DNA of 16,319 nt from DASQVO01 sp035640715 (GCA_035640715.1 DASQVO010000267.1:1-16319), one strand, 5' to 3'; shown: positions 1 to 6,932, counted from the first letter of the stretch. Notes: generated by a model from the letters alone, not told the origin. Made by a program: numbers and translations.

Positions 1-1
1 G

Positions 2-616
2 GCGAAATGGGCCCGCCGCAACGGGGTGATCCTGCACCTGCACCGCGCCGGGCACTCCACCTACACGCGGCAGAAGACCCACGGGGTGAACTTCCGGGTG
101 ATCGCCAAGTGGATGCGGCTGGCGGGCGTGGACCACATCCACGCCGGCACGGTGGTCGGCAAGCTGGAGGGCGACCCGCACGCGGTGGCCGGCTACTACG
201 ACACGCTGCGCCTGAACCACGTGCCCGCCGACCCGGTCAAGGGCCTGTACTTCGACCAGGACTGGGCCTCCCTGCCCGGCACCATGCCCGTCGCGTCCGG
301 CGGCATTCACGCCGGCCAGATGCACCAGCTCCTGCACTATCTCGGCGAGGACGTGGTGCTCCAGTTCGGCGGCGGCACGATCGGCCACCCGATGGGCATC
401 GCGGCCGGCGCGACGGCCAACCGGGTCGCGCTGGAGGCGATGATCAAGGCGCGGAACGAGGGCCGTGATTACCTCACCGAGGGACCGGACATCCTCCGGG
501 CGGCGGCCAAGCACAGCCGCGAACTCGACGTTGCCCTCTCCACCTGGGGCGACGTGACCTTCACCTACGAGTCAACCGACACCCCGGACGTGGTGGCCAC
601 GCCGACGGGCCTGTGA
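2..616 (+). CDS. cbbL: RuBisCO large subunit, red-type form I (3' part only)
   Basis: Carboxylates ribulose-1,5-bisphosphate with CO2 in the Calvin cycle; cytoplasmic L8S8 enzyme. The reading frame is open from base 2, so the N-terminus lies outside the window and about 204 C-terminal residues are seen. Family hallmarks include the active-site loop 6 motif GTVVGKLEGD (catalytic Lys codon at 161-163), PVASGGIHAGQ and the phosphate-binding QFGGGTIGHPMG, then GATANRVALEAM. The HIHAGTVVGKLEGDP and SGGIHAGQMHQLL wording fits red-type form I (IC/IE-like) rather than green-type enzymes; the exact clade needs a tree. It ends 14 nt before the ATG of cbbS, so the two are cotranscribed. The identification is very safe; only the subform is inferred. 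Confidence 0.97.
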   Translation, partial: AKWARRNGVILHLHRAGHSTYTRQKTHGVNFRVIAKWMRLAGVDHIHAGTVVGKLEGDPHAVAGYYDTLRLNHVPADPVKGLYFDQDWASLPGTMPVASGGIHAGQMHQLLHYLGEDVVLQFGGGTIGHPMGIAAGATANRVALEAMIKARNEGRDYLTEGPDILRAAAKHSRELDVALSTWGDVTFTYESTDTPDVVATPTGL

Positions 617-630
617 ACCGGAGGACGATC

Positions 631-1056
631 ATGCGCATCACCCAGGGCACGTTTTCCTACCTGCCCGACCTCACCGACGACGAGATCAGGGCCCAGGTGC
701 AGTACGCCCTGGACCAGGGCTGGCCGCTGTCGGTCGAGTTCACCGACGACCCGCACCACCGTAACACCTACTGGGACATGTGGGGCCTGCCCATGTTCGA
801 CCTGCAGGACGCGGCCGGCGTGCTGTATGAGATCGGTGAATGCCGGAAGGCGTACCCGGACCGCTACATCCGCGTCAATGCCTACGACGCGTCCAAGGGA
901 CGCCAGACCACCGCGCTGTCGTTCATCGTCAACCGGCCCGCCGACGAGCCCGGCTTCCGGCTCGACCGGCAGGAGGTGGCCGACCGGCGCATCCGCTACA
1001 CGGCGCACGCCTATGCGGCCGACCGGCCCGCCGGAAGCCGCTATACCCGGTCGTGA
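631..1056 (+). CDS. cbbS: RuBisCO small subunit
   Basis: Small subunit (141 aa) that caps the L8 core of form I RuBisCO. The start is set at ATG 631 because CCGGAGG lies about 6 nt upstream; the in-frame GTG at 613 overlaps the cbbL stop and has no better ribosome site. Visible family features are the N-terminal TQGTFSYLPDLTDDEI stretch, the DDPHHRNTYWDMWGLPMFDL core, and the C-terminal extension after about residue 105 (SFIVNRPADEPGFRLDRQE) that is typical of red-type small subunits and forms the central beta-barrel hairpin. It is placed directly after cbbL and before cbbX, the standard red-type order. Confidence 0.96.
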   Translation: MRITQGTFSYLPDLTDDEIRAQVQYALDQGWPLSVEFTDDPHHRNTYWDMWGLPMFDLQDAAGVLYEIGECRKAYPDRYIRVNAYDASKGRQTTALSFIVNRPADEPGFRLDRQEVADRRIRYTAHAYAADRPAGSRYTRS

Positions 1057-1172
1057 CCGTGGAGAACGGGCAGCAGGGGAGCACCCGGCCCTCGTTCGGG
1101 ATGAAGGGCCCGCCCGCCCCAGCCGATCCGGTCCCAGCTAGCACGGGATCACCCGGCCCGGAGGCGGCCAGC

Positions 1173-2150
1173 ATGATCGGCGACAATGCGGCGGCCGGGA
1201 CCATCCCCGACGATGCCACCGTCGACCTGCACGAGGCCCGGCGCCGCTCGGGCGTGGACGATGTGCTGGCCGCCCTCGACCGCGAGCTGGTCGGGCTGGT
1301 CCCGGTGAAGACGAGGATCCGGGATATCGCCGCGCTGCTGCTGGTCGACACGGAGCGCGCCCGGTTCGGCCTGAGCACCGCCCGGCCGAACCTGCACATG
1401 TGCTTCACCGGCAGCCCGGGCACCGGCAAGACCACGGTCGCGCTCCGGATGGCGGAGCTGCTGAAACGGCTTGGCTACCTGCAGCGGGGGCACCTGGTCG
1501 CCGTCAGCCGGGAGGACCTCGTCGGGCAGTACGTCGGCCACACCGCGCCCAAGACCAAGGAGGTGCTCAAGCGGGCGATGGGCGGGGTGCTGTTCATCGA
1601 CGAGGCGTACTACCTCTACCGGGCGGAGAACGAACGCGACTACGGCCAGGAGGCCATCGAGATCCTGCTGCAGGTGATGGAGAACCAGCGGGAGGACGTG
1701 GTCGTGATCCTGGCTGGCTACAAGGACCGGATGGATACCTTCTTCCAGTCCAATCCCGGCATGAGCTCGCGGATCGCCCACCATATCGACTTCCCCGACT
1801 ACACCCTGGACGAGCTCGAGGAGATCGGGAAGCTCATGGTCACGGCGGCCGGTTACCGGTTCTCCGAGGCGGCGGCCACCACGTTCCGCGAGTACCTCGG
1901 CCGCCGGAGCCAGCAGCCCCGGTTCGCGAACGCGCGCAGCGTACGCAACGCGCTGGAGCGGGCACGGCTGCGGCACGCCAGCCGGCTCCTGGCGCAGGAG
2001 GCGACGGCGCTGACGAGGGACGATCTCATGCGGCTCGAGCCAGAGGACTTCCTCGCCAGCCGGGTGTTCGCCGAGCCGGATCCGGCGCCCGGCCGCCCGG
2101 CCGACTCAGCGGTTCCGCGGCAGCCCGGCCCGGGCAACGCCGGCGGATAG
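1173..2150 (+). CDS. cbbX: Red-type RuBisCO activase CbbX (AAA+ ATPase)
   Basis: Hexameric AAA+ remodeller that pulls on the large-subunit C-terminus to release inhibitory sugar phosphates from red-type RuBisCO. The product has 325 aa, near the family length. Walker A GSPGTGKT is at residues 80-87, the pore loop QYVGHTAPKTKE at 119-130, Walker B VLFIDEA at 139-145, and the arginine-finger region SRIAHHIDFPDY at 199-210; FANARSVRNALERARLR at 251-267 is the sensor-2/lid signature. The start is ATG 1173, preceded by GGAGG at 8-nt spacing. The frame stays open upstream to 840 through cbbS, but that stretch has no CbbX similarity. The last 25 residues are Pro/Ala/Gly-rich and probably disordered. 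Presence of CbbX independently supports a red-type enzyme. Confidence 0.96.
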   Translation: MIGDNAAAGTIPDDATVDLHEARRRSGVDDVLAALDRELVGLVPVKTRIRDIAALLLVDTERARFGLSTARPNLHMCFTGSPGTGKTTVALRMAELLKRLGYLQRGHLVAVSREDLVGQYVGHTAPKTKEVLKRAMGGVLFIDEAYYLYRAENERDYGQEAIEILLQVMENQREDVVVILAGYKDRMDTFFQSNPGMSSRIAHHIDFPDYTLDELEEIGKLMVTAAGYRFSEAAATTFREYLGRRSQQPRFANARSVRNALERARLRHASRLLAQEATALTRDDLMRLEPEDFLASRVFAEPDPAPGRPADSAVPRQPGPGNAGG

Positions 2151-2245
2151 CTCTCTGGGACAGGACCGGCTCCACGCTGCGGGCGGACAGCATCCCGCGG
2201 GCCCGGGAACGCCAGGCCGGAACGCCACGCAGGAGAACGCCGGGC

Positions 2246-3250
2246 TCAGCTCAGGACAACGCTCGTCTGCTCAAGGCCCCGGCGCACCTCCGCCGCAAGC
2301 CGGTAGGCGTTGCCGACCTTGAACTGATGCGAGAAGTAGAGCTGCGGATGCTCGTCGGTTTCCTGGTTGTACAGGCAGTCGATCGCCCAGCCCTGACGGC
2401 GCATGGTCCGCGCCACGTTGTCGATCTGGTTCGCGAGCATGCCGAAGTCCGGGACCACCGCCGCCTCCTCCCCGCCGAGCGGCTCGAAATCGATGGGCGT
2501 GGCGACGTTGAGATACGGGCTGATCCGCACGCCGCCCAGCGTGATCGGTTCCCGCTGCGGGACGTTGAAGCTGACGACCCCCGACGCACCCACGCTGGCG
2601 GGCGAGCCGATGATCTTCGCGAGCCGCTTCGTGTCGAGCGGTGTGGTCGGATTCTTCGGCGGGGCCTGGGGGAGCGGGGTCGACGTCGCTTTCAGCATTG
2701 CGGCGCATCCCTCCGCCACCTGGCGCGCCGTGCCCTGGCCGCGCATGTGCACGTACCACACCATCGGTTCCAGCTCGGTCAGGTGCTGGTGCTCGGCCTG
2801 AAAGGTCAGGTTGTGGCTGACCATCGCGTCGATCACGGGGCCGAGCTCGCCAGGCTTGCAGGCCATGTCGCCGTTCATCATGACCATGCCGCCGGGGAGC
2901 GCCTGGAAGTAGAAGTCGCCGTCGATCTCGAACGCCGGCTTGATCGGCACGCCGTGCTTCGTCACGTTGTTGATGTCGGTGCGGACGGTCCCAATGTCGA
3001 GCACCCCGTTGCTCATGGTGCCTTTTACCCGGATGATCCGCTCGATCTCCGCTACCGGCAATGGTGCTAGCGAGGTCGCGGCCGCATCCCGTCCCAGACC
3101 CCCGCCCGCCTGTGTCGCCGTCCGTGTCCCGCAGCCGCTCACGCCCGCGAGCAGCGGGGCGCCTGCCATCAGGCCGCCGGCGAGCCCGCCCGCCCGCAGC
3201 ACGTTCCGCCGGGTGACCCGCTTGGCATCCACGCGTCCATCCATTGCCAT
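2246..3250 (-). CDS. Tat-exported lipoprotein, LppY/LpqO family (DUF1259 repeats)
   Basis: 334 aa. The N-terminus has a twin-arginine signal (TRRNVLRAG, residues 13-21), a hydrophobic stretch and a lipobox ending GVSGC, which makes Cys40 the lipidated residue; the mature protein should sit folded on the outer face of the membrane. Two related domains follow, about 60-190 and 205-330, the architecture of mycobacterial LppY/LpqO proteins with DUF1259. The first carries a His/Glu-rich core (AEHQHLTELEPMVWYVHMRG), the second a parallel segment (DEHPQLYFSHQF). The biochemical role of the family is not established. Start ATG 3250 has GAGGT and GGAG upstream; a second ATG two codons in is equally in frame. 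The gene converges on cbbX and need not be functionally tied to it. Confidence 0.85.
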   Translation of the reverse strand: MAMDGRVDAKRVTRRNVLRAGGLAGGLMAGAPLLAGVSGCGTRTATQAGGGLGRDAAATSLAPLPVAEIERIIRVKGTMSNGVLDIGTVRTDINNVTKHGVPIKPAFEIDGDFYFQALPGGMVMMNGDMACKPGELGPVIDAMVSHNLTFQAEHQHLTELEPMVWYVHMRGQGTARQVAEGCAAMLKATSTPLPQAPPKNPTTPLDTKRLAKIIGSPASVGASGVVSFNVPQREPITLGGVRISPYLNVATPIDFEPLGGEEAAVVPDFGMLANQIDNVARTMRRQGWAIDCLYNQETDEHPQLYFSHQFKVGNAYRLAAEVRRGLEQTSVVLS

Positions 3251-3301
3251 CTCCGCACCTCGGGTGACCCATCCGGGGATTGCACGCGGGCGCTACCCTC
3301 T

Positions 3302-3341
3302 GTATTTGATGGCAAACGAGTTGTTGTTTTGGATGGCAAAC
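3302..3341. repeat. 16-bp direct repeat pair upstream of the lipoprotein gene
   Basis: Two copies of a 16-bp element, 3302-3317 and 3326-3341, match at 14 of 16 positions and share an exact GATGGCAAAC core. They start 24 bp apart and lie 52-91 bp upstream of the lipoprotein start, in a locally AT-rich patch of otherwise GC-rich DNA. Read in the gene's direction the core is GTTTGCCATC. The position suits tandem binding sites for a regulator. No convincing -35/-10 pair was found here, so the exact promoter is unknown. Confidence 0.5.
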
Positions 3342-3426
3342 AGACTGACTGGCCGTCGTCTGCGCGGTCCTCAGCCTCCGGCTGCGTAAGGTGATTGCGT
3401 GCGGCGGGCCGCCGTTTCCCGCCGGG

Positions 3427-3451
3427 GGCCTCCGCCTCTCCGGCGGAGGCC
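3427..3451 (-). terminator. Hairpin terminator after the universal stress protein operon
   Basis: A perfect 10-bp inverted repeat, GGCCTCCGCC (3427-3436) and GGCGGAGGCC (3442-3451) with a 5-nt loop, begins 7 nt beyond the TAA stop of the minus-strand universal stress protein gene. There is no T-run after it, as is common for actinobacterial terminators. Confidence 0.7.
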
Positions 3452-3458
3452 GTGGGAA

Positions 3459-4019
3459 TTAGGGGACAACCGTGATCGGGCAGGGCTTCCGGCGGAGCAG
3501 GCGGTGCCCGAGCGAGCCGAACATCCGGTGCAGGATGCTCGTCGACGCCCCCACGATGATCATGTCGGCGCGGGCCTCCTCCGCGACCTTCTTCAGCTCG
3601 GTGAGCGGGTTGCCGCTGCGCACGATGAGGCGGCCGCCGCTTCCCCAGGTACCGGCGTCGTCGGCGACCTGCGCGGAGACATCCTTCTCCGCCTCGGCCT
3701 GCGCTTGCGCTTCGGCGGCGACGATACCGGCGTCCACCCAGCCGGACAGCGCGACCGGGGTGCGCAGCGGCTGGCGGACGTAGACGCAGATGAGTTCGGC
3801 GTGCTGCCTGCGGGCTAGCCCCGCCGCGTACGCCAGGGCGCGCAGCGACGTCGGCGTGCCGTCGACGCCGACCACGATCGCCCTGGGGCCATCGGTGCCA
3901 AGTTCTGGCTCGCCGCTGGCCGCGGGCCGCTTCGCGGGCGCGGGGACCTTCGCCGGGCGCCACCCGCCGCGGGACCGGCCTGGCTCCTTGCCGGGCTGCC
4001 GTGGCTGCATGCTGGTCAC
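3459..4019 (-). CDS. Universal stress protein (UspA family) with N-terminal extension
   Basis: 186 aa. Residues 46-186 form one Usp domain: PRAIVVGVDGTPTSLRALAYA with the conserved Asp53 of strand 1, a central alpha/beta region, and a C-terminal strand ending PCPITVVP. The usual ATP motif G-x2-G-x9-G-S/T is altered here: GASTSILHRMFGS (157-169) lacks the second Gly and has shorter spacing, so nucleotide binding is uncertain. The first 45 residues are a Pro/Lys/Arg-rich extension of probable disorder. The GTG start overlaps the MarR stop (GTGA), indicating translational coupling; an ATG three codons later (4010) is the alternative start. It is the last gene of the operon before a hairpin terminator. 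Usp proteins are generally stress-induced; the ligand is unknown. Confidence 0.88.
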   Translation of the reverse strand: MTSMQPRQPGKEPGRSRGGWRPAKVPAPAKRPAASGEPELGTDGPRAIVVGVDGTPTSLRALAYAAGLARRQHAELICVYVRQPLRTPVALSGWVDAGIVAAEAQAQAEAEKDVSAQVADDAGTWGSGGRLIVRSGNPLTELKKVAEEARADMIIVGASTSILHRMFGSLGHRLLRRKPCPITVVP

Positions 4020-4513
4020 GACGCCACCGCCTTACTTTCGTGCTGGGTGATTCCGCGAAGCGCCGGGATGGCTGCCGCCAGGGCCGCCAGGTCCAGTGCC
4101 GGGAGAGTGTCCAGGCCGGCGAGGAGCGCCCTCGTCCGTGCCGCCTCCAGGTCGCGGATCACCTTCTCGCCCGTTCGGGTCAGGCAGACGGCGACGACCC
4201 GGCGGTCAGCACCGTCTGTATCGCGCCGGACCCAGCCGAGCCGCTCCATGCCCATGACAAGCGCCGACATCGTCGGCTGCGTGACCTGCACAGCATCGGC
4301 CAGTCCGGTCACCCGCTGCGGCCCGTCGCGCAAGGCTAGCAGCGTCCCGGCCTGGGTCAGGCTTATGCCAGGCGGCAGGATGGCGCGGCGCAGCCGCATG
4401 GAGAGTTCCACGATCGCCGCGCCGAGCTCATCGGCGAGCCGCAGCCGCTCCGGCGACTGCCAGTTCAGTGGCTGGCCGTCCAGCCGCCGGAGGTCCATGG
4501 GGCCGTGGTTCAT
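4016..4513 (-). CDS. MarR family transcriptional regulator
   Basis: 165 aa, the usual MarR length. Helices at about 22-45 form the dimer interface with the C-terminal helices (about 113-150). The winged helix-turn-helix covers 52-112, with the recognition region VTGLADAVQVTQPTMSALVMGMERLGWV and wing RRDTDGADRRVVAVCLT carrying the D-x-R-R signature (103-105 region). The start is ATG 4513, only 3 nt after the stop of the 45-codon Usp-like ORF, so it is probably translated by re-initiation. MarR proteins often repress their own operon; a palindrome overlapping the operon promoter at 4794-4812 is a possible operator. The effector is not predictable. Confidence 0.9.
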   Translation of the reverse strand: MNHGPMDLRRLDGQPLNWQSPERLRLADELGAAIVELSMRLRRAILPPGISLTQAGTLLALRDGPQRVTGLADAVQVTQPTMSALVMGMERLGWVRRDTDGADRRVVAVCLTRTGEKVIRDLEAARTRALLAGLDTLPALDLAALAAAIPALRGITQHESKAVAS

Positions 4514-4516
4514 GGC

Positions 4517-4654
4517 TCAGGCCACCCTGCCCCGGATCACCACAACCGGGCATGGTGTGTGGTGGACGAGCTGAAAGGCCCACTCGCGTGCCCGCACCGG
4601 CGCTGGCGAGCCGTCTGCTCCGGCCGCAATGCGCTTGCTCTGTGATGCCGACAT
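4517..4654 (-). CDS. 45-residue internally deleted universal stress protein (microprotein or relic)
   Basis: This short ORF has the strongest ribosome site of the operon (AAGGAGG, 5 nt before ATG 4654). Its residues 8-26 read like the start of a Usp domain (RIAAGADGSPAPVRAREWA, cf. RIVVGVDGSPAALRALEWA), and residues 29-41 like the last Usp strand (LVHHTPCPVVVIR). The roughly 95 residues normally between them, including the ATP-binding motif, are absent, and the join is in frame. The TGA stop lies 3 nt before the MarR start. It may be a relic kept because its translation feeds MarR, or a functional mini-Usp, for example a dimerisation partner. The homology call is by eye; the reading frame and ribosome site are directly visible. 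Confidence 0.65.
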   Translation of the reverse strand: MSASQSKRIAAGADGSPAPVRAREWAFQLVHHTPCPVVVIRGRVA

Positions 4655-4768
4655 GGTTTCCTCCTTGAAACCAGATCCGGCAGGCAAGGGGCTGGCCCGG
4701 CGCCCGGGCCCAGGGCCCGGCTCCTTTCCACGATGCCCTCCGGCAGGGCATCACCGGCTCACCTAACC

Positions 4769-4797
4769 AATATATATAGTCCCCCTATGTACGTCAA
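4769..4797 (-). promoter_or_regulatory. Sigma70-like promoter of the mini-Usp/MarR/Usp operon
   Basis: Read on the minus strand, TTGACG (4797-4792) is followed after exactly 17 nt by TATATT (4774-4769); each box matches the consensus at 5 of 6 positions. Transcription would start near 4762, leaving a 5' leader of about 107 nt before the 45-codon ORF. Confidence 0.7.
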
Positions 4798-4812
4798 GGG
4801 ATAACTTTGACC
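4794..4812. promoter_or_regulatory. Imperfect palindrome, possible MarR operator
   Basis: GTCAA and TTGAC arms are separated by 9 bp (4794-4798 and 4808-4812). The element overlaps the -35 box of the minus-strand operon promoter and contains a TTGACC that could serve as a -35 for the divergent methyltransferase gene. A MarR dimer site here could control both directions. The arms are short, so this is tentative. Confidence 0.35.
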
Positions 4813-4950
4813 CGGGCTTTACCAAAACTTGGGATAGCCGAACGTGCGTCCCATGGCACTCACCGGCAGATGGCACCCAGGGAGTCCCCCCGTGCCTTGG
4901 TGAGAGCAGCCCAGCGGAAAAGCACGGGCAGCGCGTGGCAAGCTTTCGTT

Positions 4951-5541
4951 ATGCCTGAGATGCCCCCCAGTGCAAAGGCGACCCTGATCAGCCTGCCCTG
5001 CCGGCTTGTCGCACGCCGGGTCATCCTTCCGTGGATACTCCAGGGTGAGCAGCCCGCCGGGGAGGGGCTGGAGATCGGCGCCGGGAGCGGTGCCATGACC
5101 GCGCAACTCCTGACGATGTTTCCCAGGTTCCGCATGGTCGCGACCGACGACGACACGGAGCTGGTGGGCACGGCTGAGCAGATTCTGGCCGGCTACGGCA
5201 AGCGGGCGAGCGTACAGCGGGCCGACGCGGCTCAGCTGCCGTTCGCGGACAACCGGTTCGACCTCGTGCTGTCCGCCGCGATGCTGCACCACGTCATCGA
5301 GTGGGACAAGGCCCTGGCCGAGGCCGTCCGGGTGCTCCGCCCCGGCGGGCGCCTCATCGGCTACGACATGCTTGACACCCTGCCGATCCGGCTCATGCAT
5401 ATCGGCGAGCGAGACTCGACCAGGCTGCTGCGGCCGGGACAGGTCCAGGCCTGGCTGAACCGCCTCGCCGTGACGGACCTCCAGGTGAAGACGGCGCTCG
5501 GCGGGGCCGTCATGAGGTTCTCCGCCACCAAGACGGCGTGA
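4951..5541 (+). CDS. Class I SAM-dependent methyltransferase
   Basis: Transfers a methyl group from S-adenosylmethionine to an unidentified substrate. From ATG 4951 the product has 196 aa: motif I LEIGAGSGAMTAQLL (40-54), an acidic end of strand 2 (VATDDD, 63-68), the ADAAQLPFADNRFDLVLS segment with motif II (91-108), and the post-motif LRPGGRLIGYDM (129-140). This is the Methyltransf_11-like fold. The start is uncertain: the frame is open from TTG 4807, with ATG 4870 and GTG 4900 also possible, but no candidate has a clear ribosome site and recognisable similarity starts near residue 12. It is divergent from the MarR operon. Ubiquinone/menaquinone-type or small-molecule methylation cannot be told apart here. 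Confidence 0.82.
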   Translation: MPEMPPSAKATLISLPCRLVARRVILPWILQGEQPAGEGLEIGAGSGAMTAQLLTMFPRFRMVATDDDTELVGTAEQILAGYGKRASVQRADAAQLPFADNRFDLVLSAAMLHHVIEWDKALAEAVRVLRPGGRLIGYDMLDTLPIRLMHIGERDSTRLLRPGQVQAWLNRLAVTDLQVKTALGGAVMRFSATKTA

Positions 5542-5886
5542 GTGCCTCGCATTGACTGCCCTCACGGGCCGTCCGGCTGAGTTAACGGCCCGCTGACCCG
5601 CCCGGCGCCTTTTCCGTGCCAGCCGCGAGCGGCGGAATGCGCGGCCGCGTGGCGCAGGCCTTCGCTGATGCGATGAACCCGCAGATCAGAGCGATCTCGC
5701 TGACAGTGGAACCGGCGTAACGCGGCACACTAAAAAGTGACATAGAGCAGAAACACACCATTTTTAGCTTCAGCTCCGGTACGTCTCCCACGGCGAAGCC
5801 GCGCCCGCCGCTGCCGCCGCCTTCGCTGATGCCGCGGCGGCGCTTGCCAGGACGCCGATTCCCAACCATCAACGGAGGTGGCCTGA
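5542..5886. other. Intergenic region of 345 bp
   Basis: No convincing gene. It holds the hairpin at 5565-5592, a short open stretch from ATG 5636 to TAA at about 5717 (27 codons, no recognised homology), and an AT-richer patch around 5728-5770. That patch contains a 7-bp inverted repeat, CTAAAAA (5730-5736) and TTTTTAG (5761-5767), which probably belongs to the promoter region of the GntR unit. A 13-nt word, CCTTCGCTGATGC, occurs twice (near 5658 and 5820). Confidence 0.5.
5565..5592 (+). terminator. Hairpin after the methyltransferase gene
   Basis: Perfect 8-bp inverted repeat CGGGCCGT (5565-5572) and ACGGCCCG (5585-5592) with a 12-nt loop, 24 nt past the methyltransferase stop. There is no U-tract; a terminator is the likeliest role. 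Confidence 0.5.
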
Positions 5887-5988
5887 GTGACCAGCAACCT
5901 GTCCCGCCCGCCGGGCCCGACCGACCCAGGTTCCGGGGCGGATGCCCCGGCGGGCACTGCCACACCGGTGGCCGGGGCGGCAGCGTGA
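5887..5988 (+). CDS. Possible 33-residue leader ORF coupled to the GntR gene
   Basis: GGAGG at 5874-5878 is the only strong ribosome site upstream of the regulator, and it points to GTG 5887, not to a start in the GntR frame. The resulting peptide is Pro/Gly/Ala-rich with no domain. Its TGA (5986-5988) overlaps the GTG (5985) of the GntR frame in a GTGA arrangement, a standard translational-coupling layout. It could equally be the remnant N-terminus of another gene or a frameshifted start of the regulator. Confidence 0.35.
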   Translation: MTSNLSRPPGPTDPGSGADAPAGTATPVAGAAA

Positions 5989-6851
5989 GCACCCCGGCGT
6001 TCGCGGGGACCGGTAACGCACGGGTCACTGCGGCGAGACTCAGCCGTAACACCCGCTTCCTAGCGTCACGGCGGATGAGGGCGGGACCTGCGGGTGGCGG
6101 CCGGCGCGGGCTCGCACGGGCGCATGACGTGCGCCGGGTGCGGGACCTACTCCGGTTCGCCGTGCTGCGCGGCGCCTATGCCAACGGCCAGCTCCCCAGC
6201 GAGAGCGAGCTGATGGCCGTGCACGGCGCCTCCCGCGCCACCGTGCGGGAGGCGCTGGCCCTGCTGCGCGCCGACGGGCTCATCGAGCGCACGCAGGGCA
6301 TCGGCACCCACGTGGTCGCCAGAACGGCCGTCACCCGGCTCGCCGAGGCGCACGGCGCGGTGAACCCCTCGCCGGACAGCATGTTCAACCGGCGGATGCG
6401 GCCACGCGTGCTCGACCGCTCGGTGATCCCCGCGCCGGTGACCGTGACCGGGCATCTCGGCGTCGCACCGGGGGTCCCGTGCCTGCGGCTGGAGTACGTC
6501 GCGCTGCTGGAGGACCAGCCGGTGGGCCTGGCCACCAACTACGTGCTCTTCCCTGAGGCGGGCAAGCTGCTGGACTGCCCGTTCGTATCCGACTGGTACG
6601 CGCTGCTGGCCGACGCGGGGGTGGAGTTCGGCGAGTCGGAATTCGTCATCGGCTGCGAGCTCGCAGACGCGACCGTCGCGGCGGAGCTCGCGGTACGCGA
6701 GGGCATGCCGCTGCTATCGATGGAGCAGACGATCACCGACCGCGCCGGGCGGCCGTTCGACCTTGCGTTCATCTACACGCTGACGAACCACTTGAGGTTC
6801 GCCTCCCGCGCGCTGCGATACCCCGACGGCGGCCCGCCCGGTCAGGCCTGA
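5985..6851 (+). CDS. GntR family regulator with UTRA ligand domain (HutC type)
   Basis: 288 aa from GTG 5985. The winged helix-turn-helix spans about 50-112: LRGAYANGQLPSESELMAVHG, then SRATVREALALLRADGLIERTQ, then GIGTHVV. The UTRA effector-binding domain covers about 132-275, recognisable from the LDRSVIPAPVTVTGHLGV and VALLEDQPVGLATNYVLF segments. HutC-type members sense small metabolites and usually repress neighbouring catabolic genes. The start is uncertain: residues 1-45 are basic and low-complexity, and ATG 6075 would shorten the protein by 30 residues; neither has a good ribosome site of its own. The amidase gene begins 81 nt downstream on the same strand, so it is the likely target. 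Confidence 0.88.
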   Translation: MSTPAFAGTGNARVTAARLSRNTRFLASRRMRAGPAGGGRRGLARAHDVRRVRDLLRFAVLRGAYANGQLPSESELMAVHGASRATVREALALLRADGLIERTQGIGTHVVARTAVTRLAEAHGAVNPSPDSMFNRRMRPRVLDRSVIPAPVTVTGHLGVAPGVPCLRLEYVALLEDQPVGLATNYVLFPEAGKLLDCPFVSDWYALLADAGVEFGESEFVIGCELADATVAAELAVREGMPLLSMEQTITDRAGRPFDLAFIYTLTNHLRFASRALRYPDGGPPGQA

Positions 6852-6932
6852 GCCGCCTGCGGAACCGGCGCCGAACCTGTGCCCGCCATGCCGAACTAGC
6901 CGAGCCGTGCCCGTCTTGAGGAGCTGACAACA

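Noticed and set aside
840..1172. N-terminal extension of CbbX in an upstream open frame
   Set aside because: It runs through cbbS, has no CbbX similarity, and ATG 1173 has a clear GGAGG at good spacing.
1400..3070. Plus-strand open frame of 556 codons across the end of cbbX and the lipoprotein gene
   Set aside because: It overlaps two well-supported genes in other frames, and its product is low-complexity Arg/Gly/Pro-rich sequence.
4428..4754. 108-codon minus-strand frame upstream of marR
   Set aside because: It lacks a ribosome site and similarity; the Usp-like 45-codon frame in the same place has both.
5636..5717. 27-codon plus-strand frame starting MRGRVAQAFADAMN
   Set aside because: No ribosome site, no recognised homology and very short; could be a gene remnant but cannot be supported.
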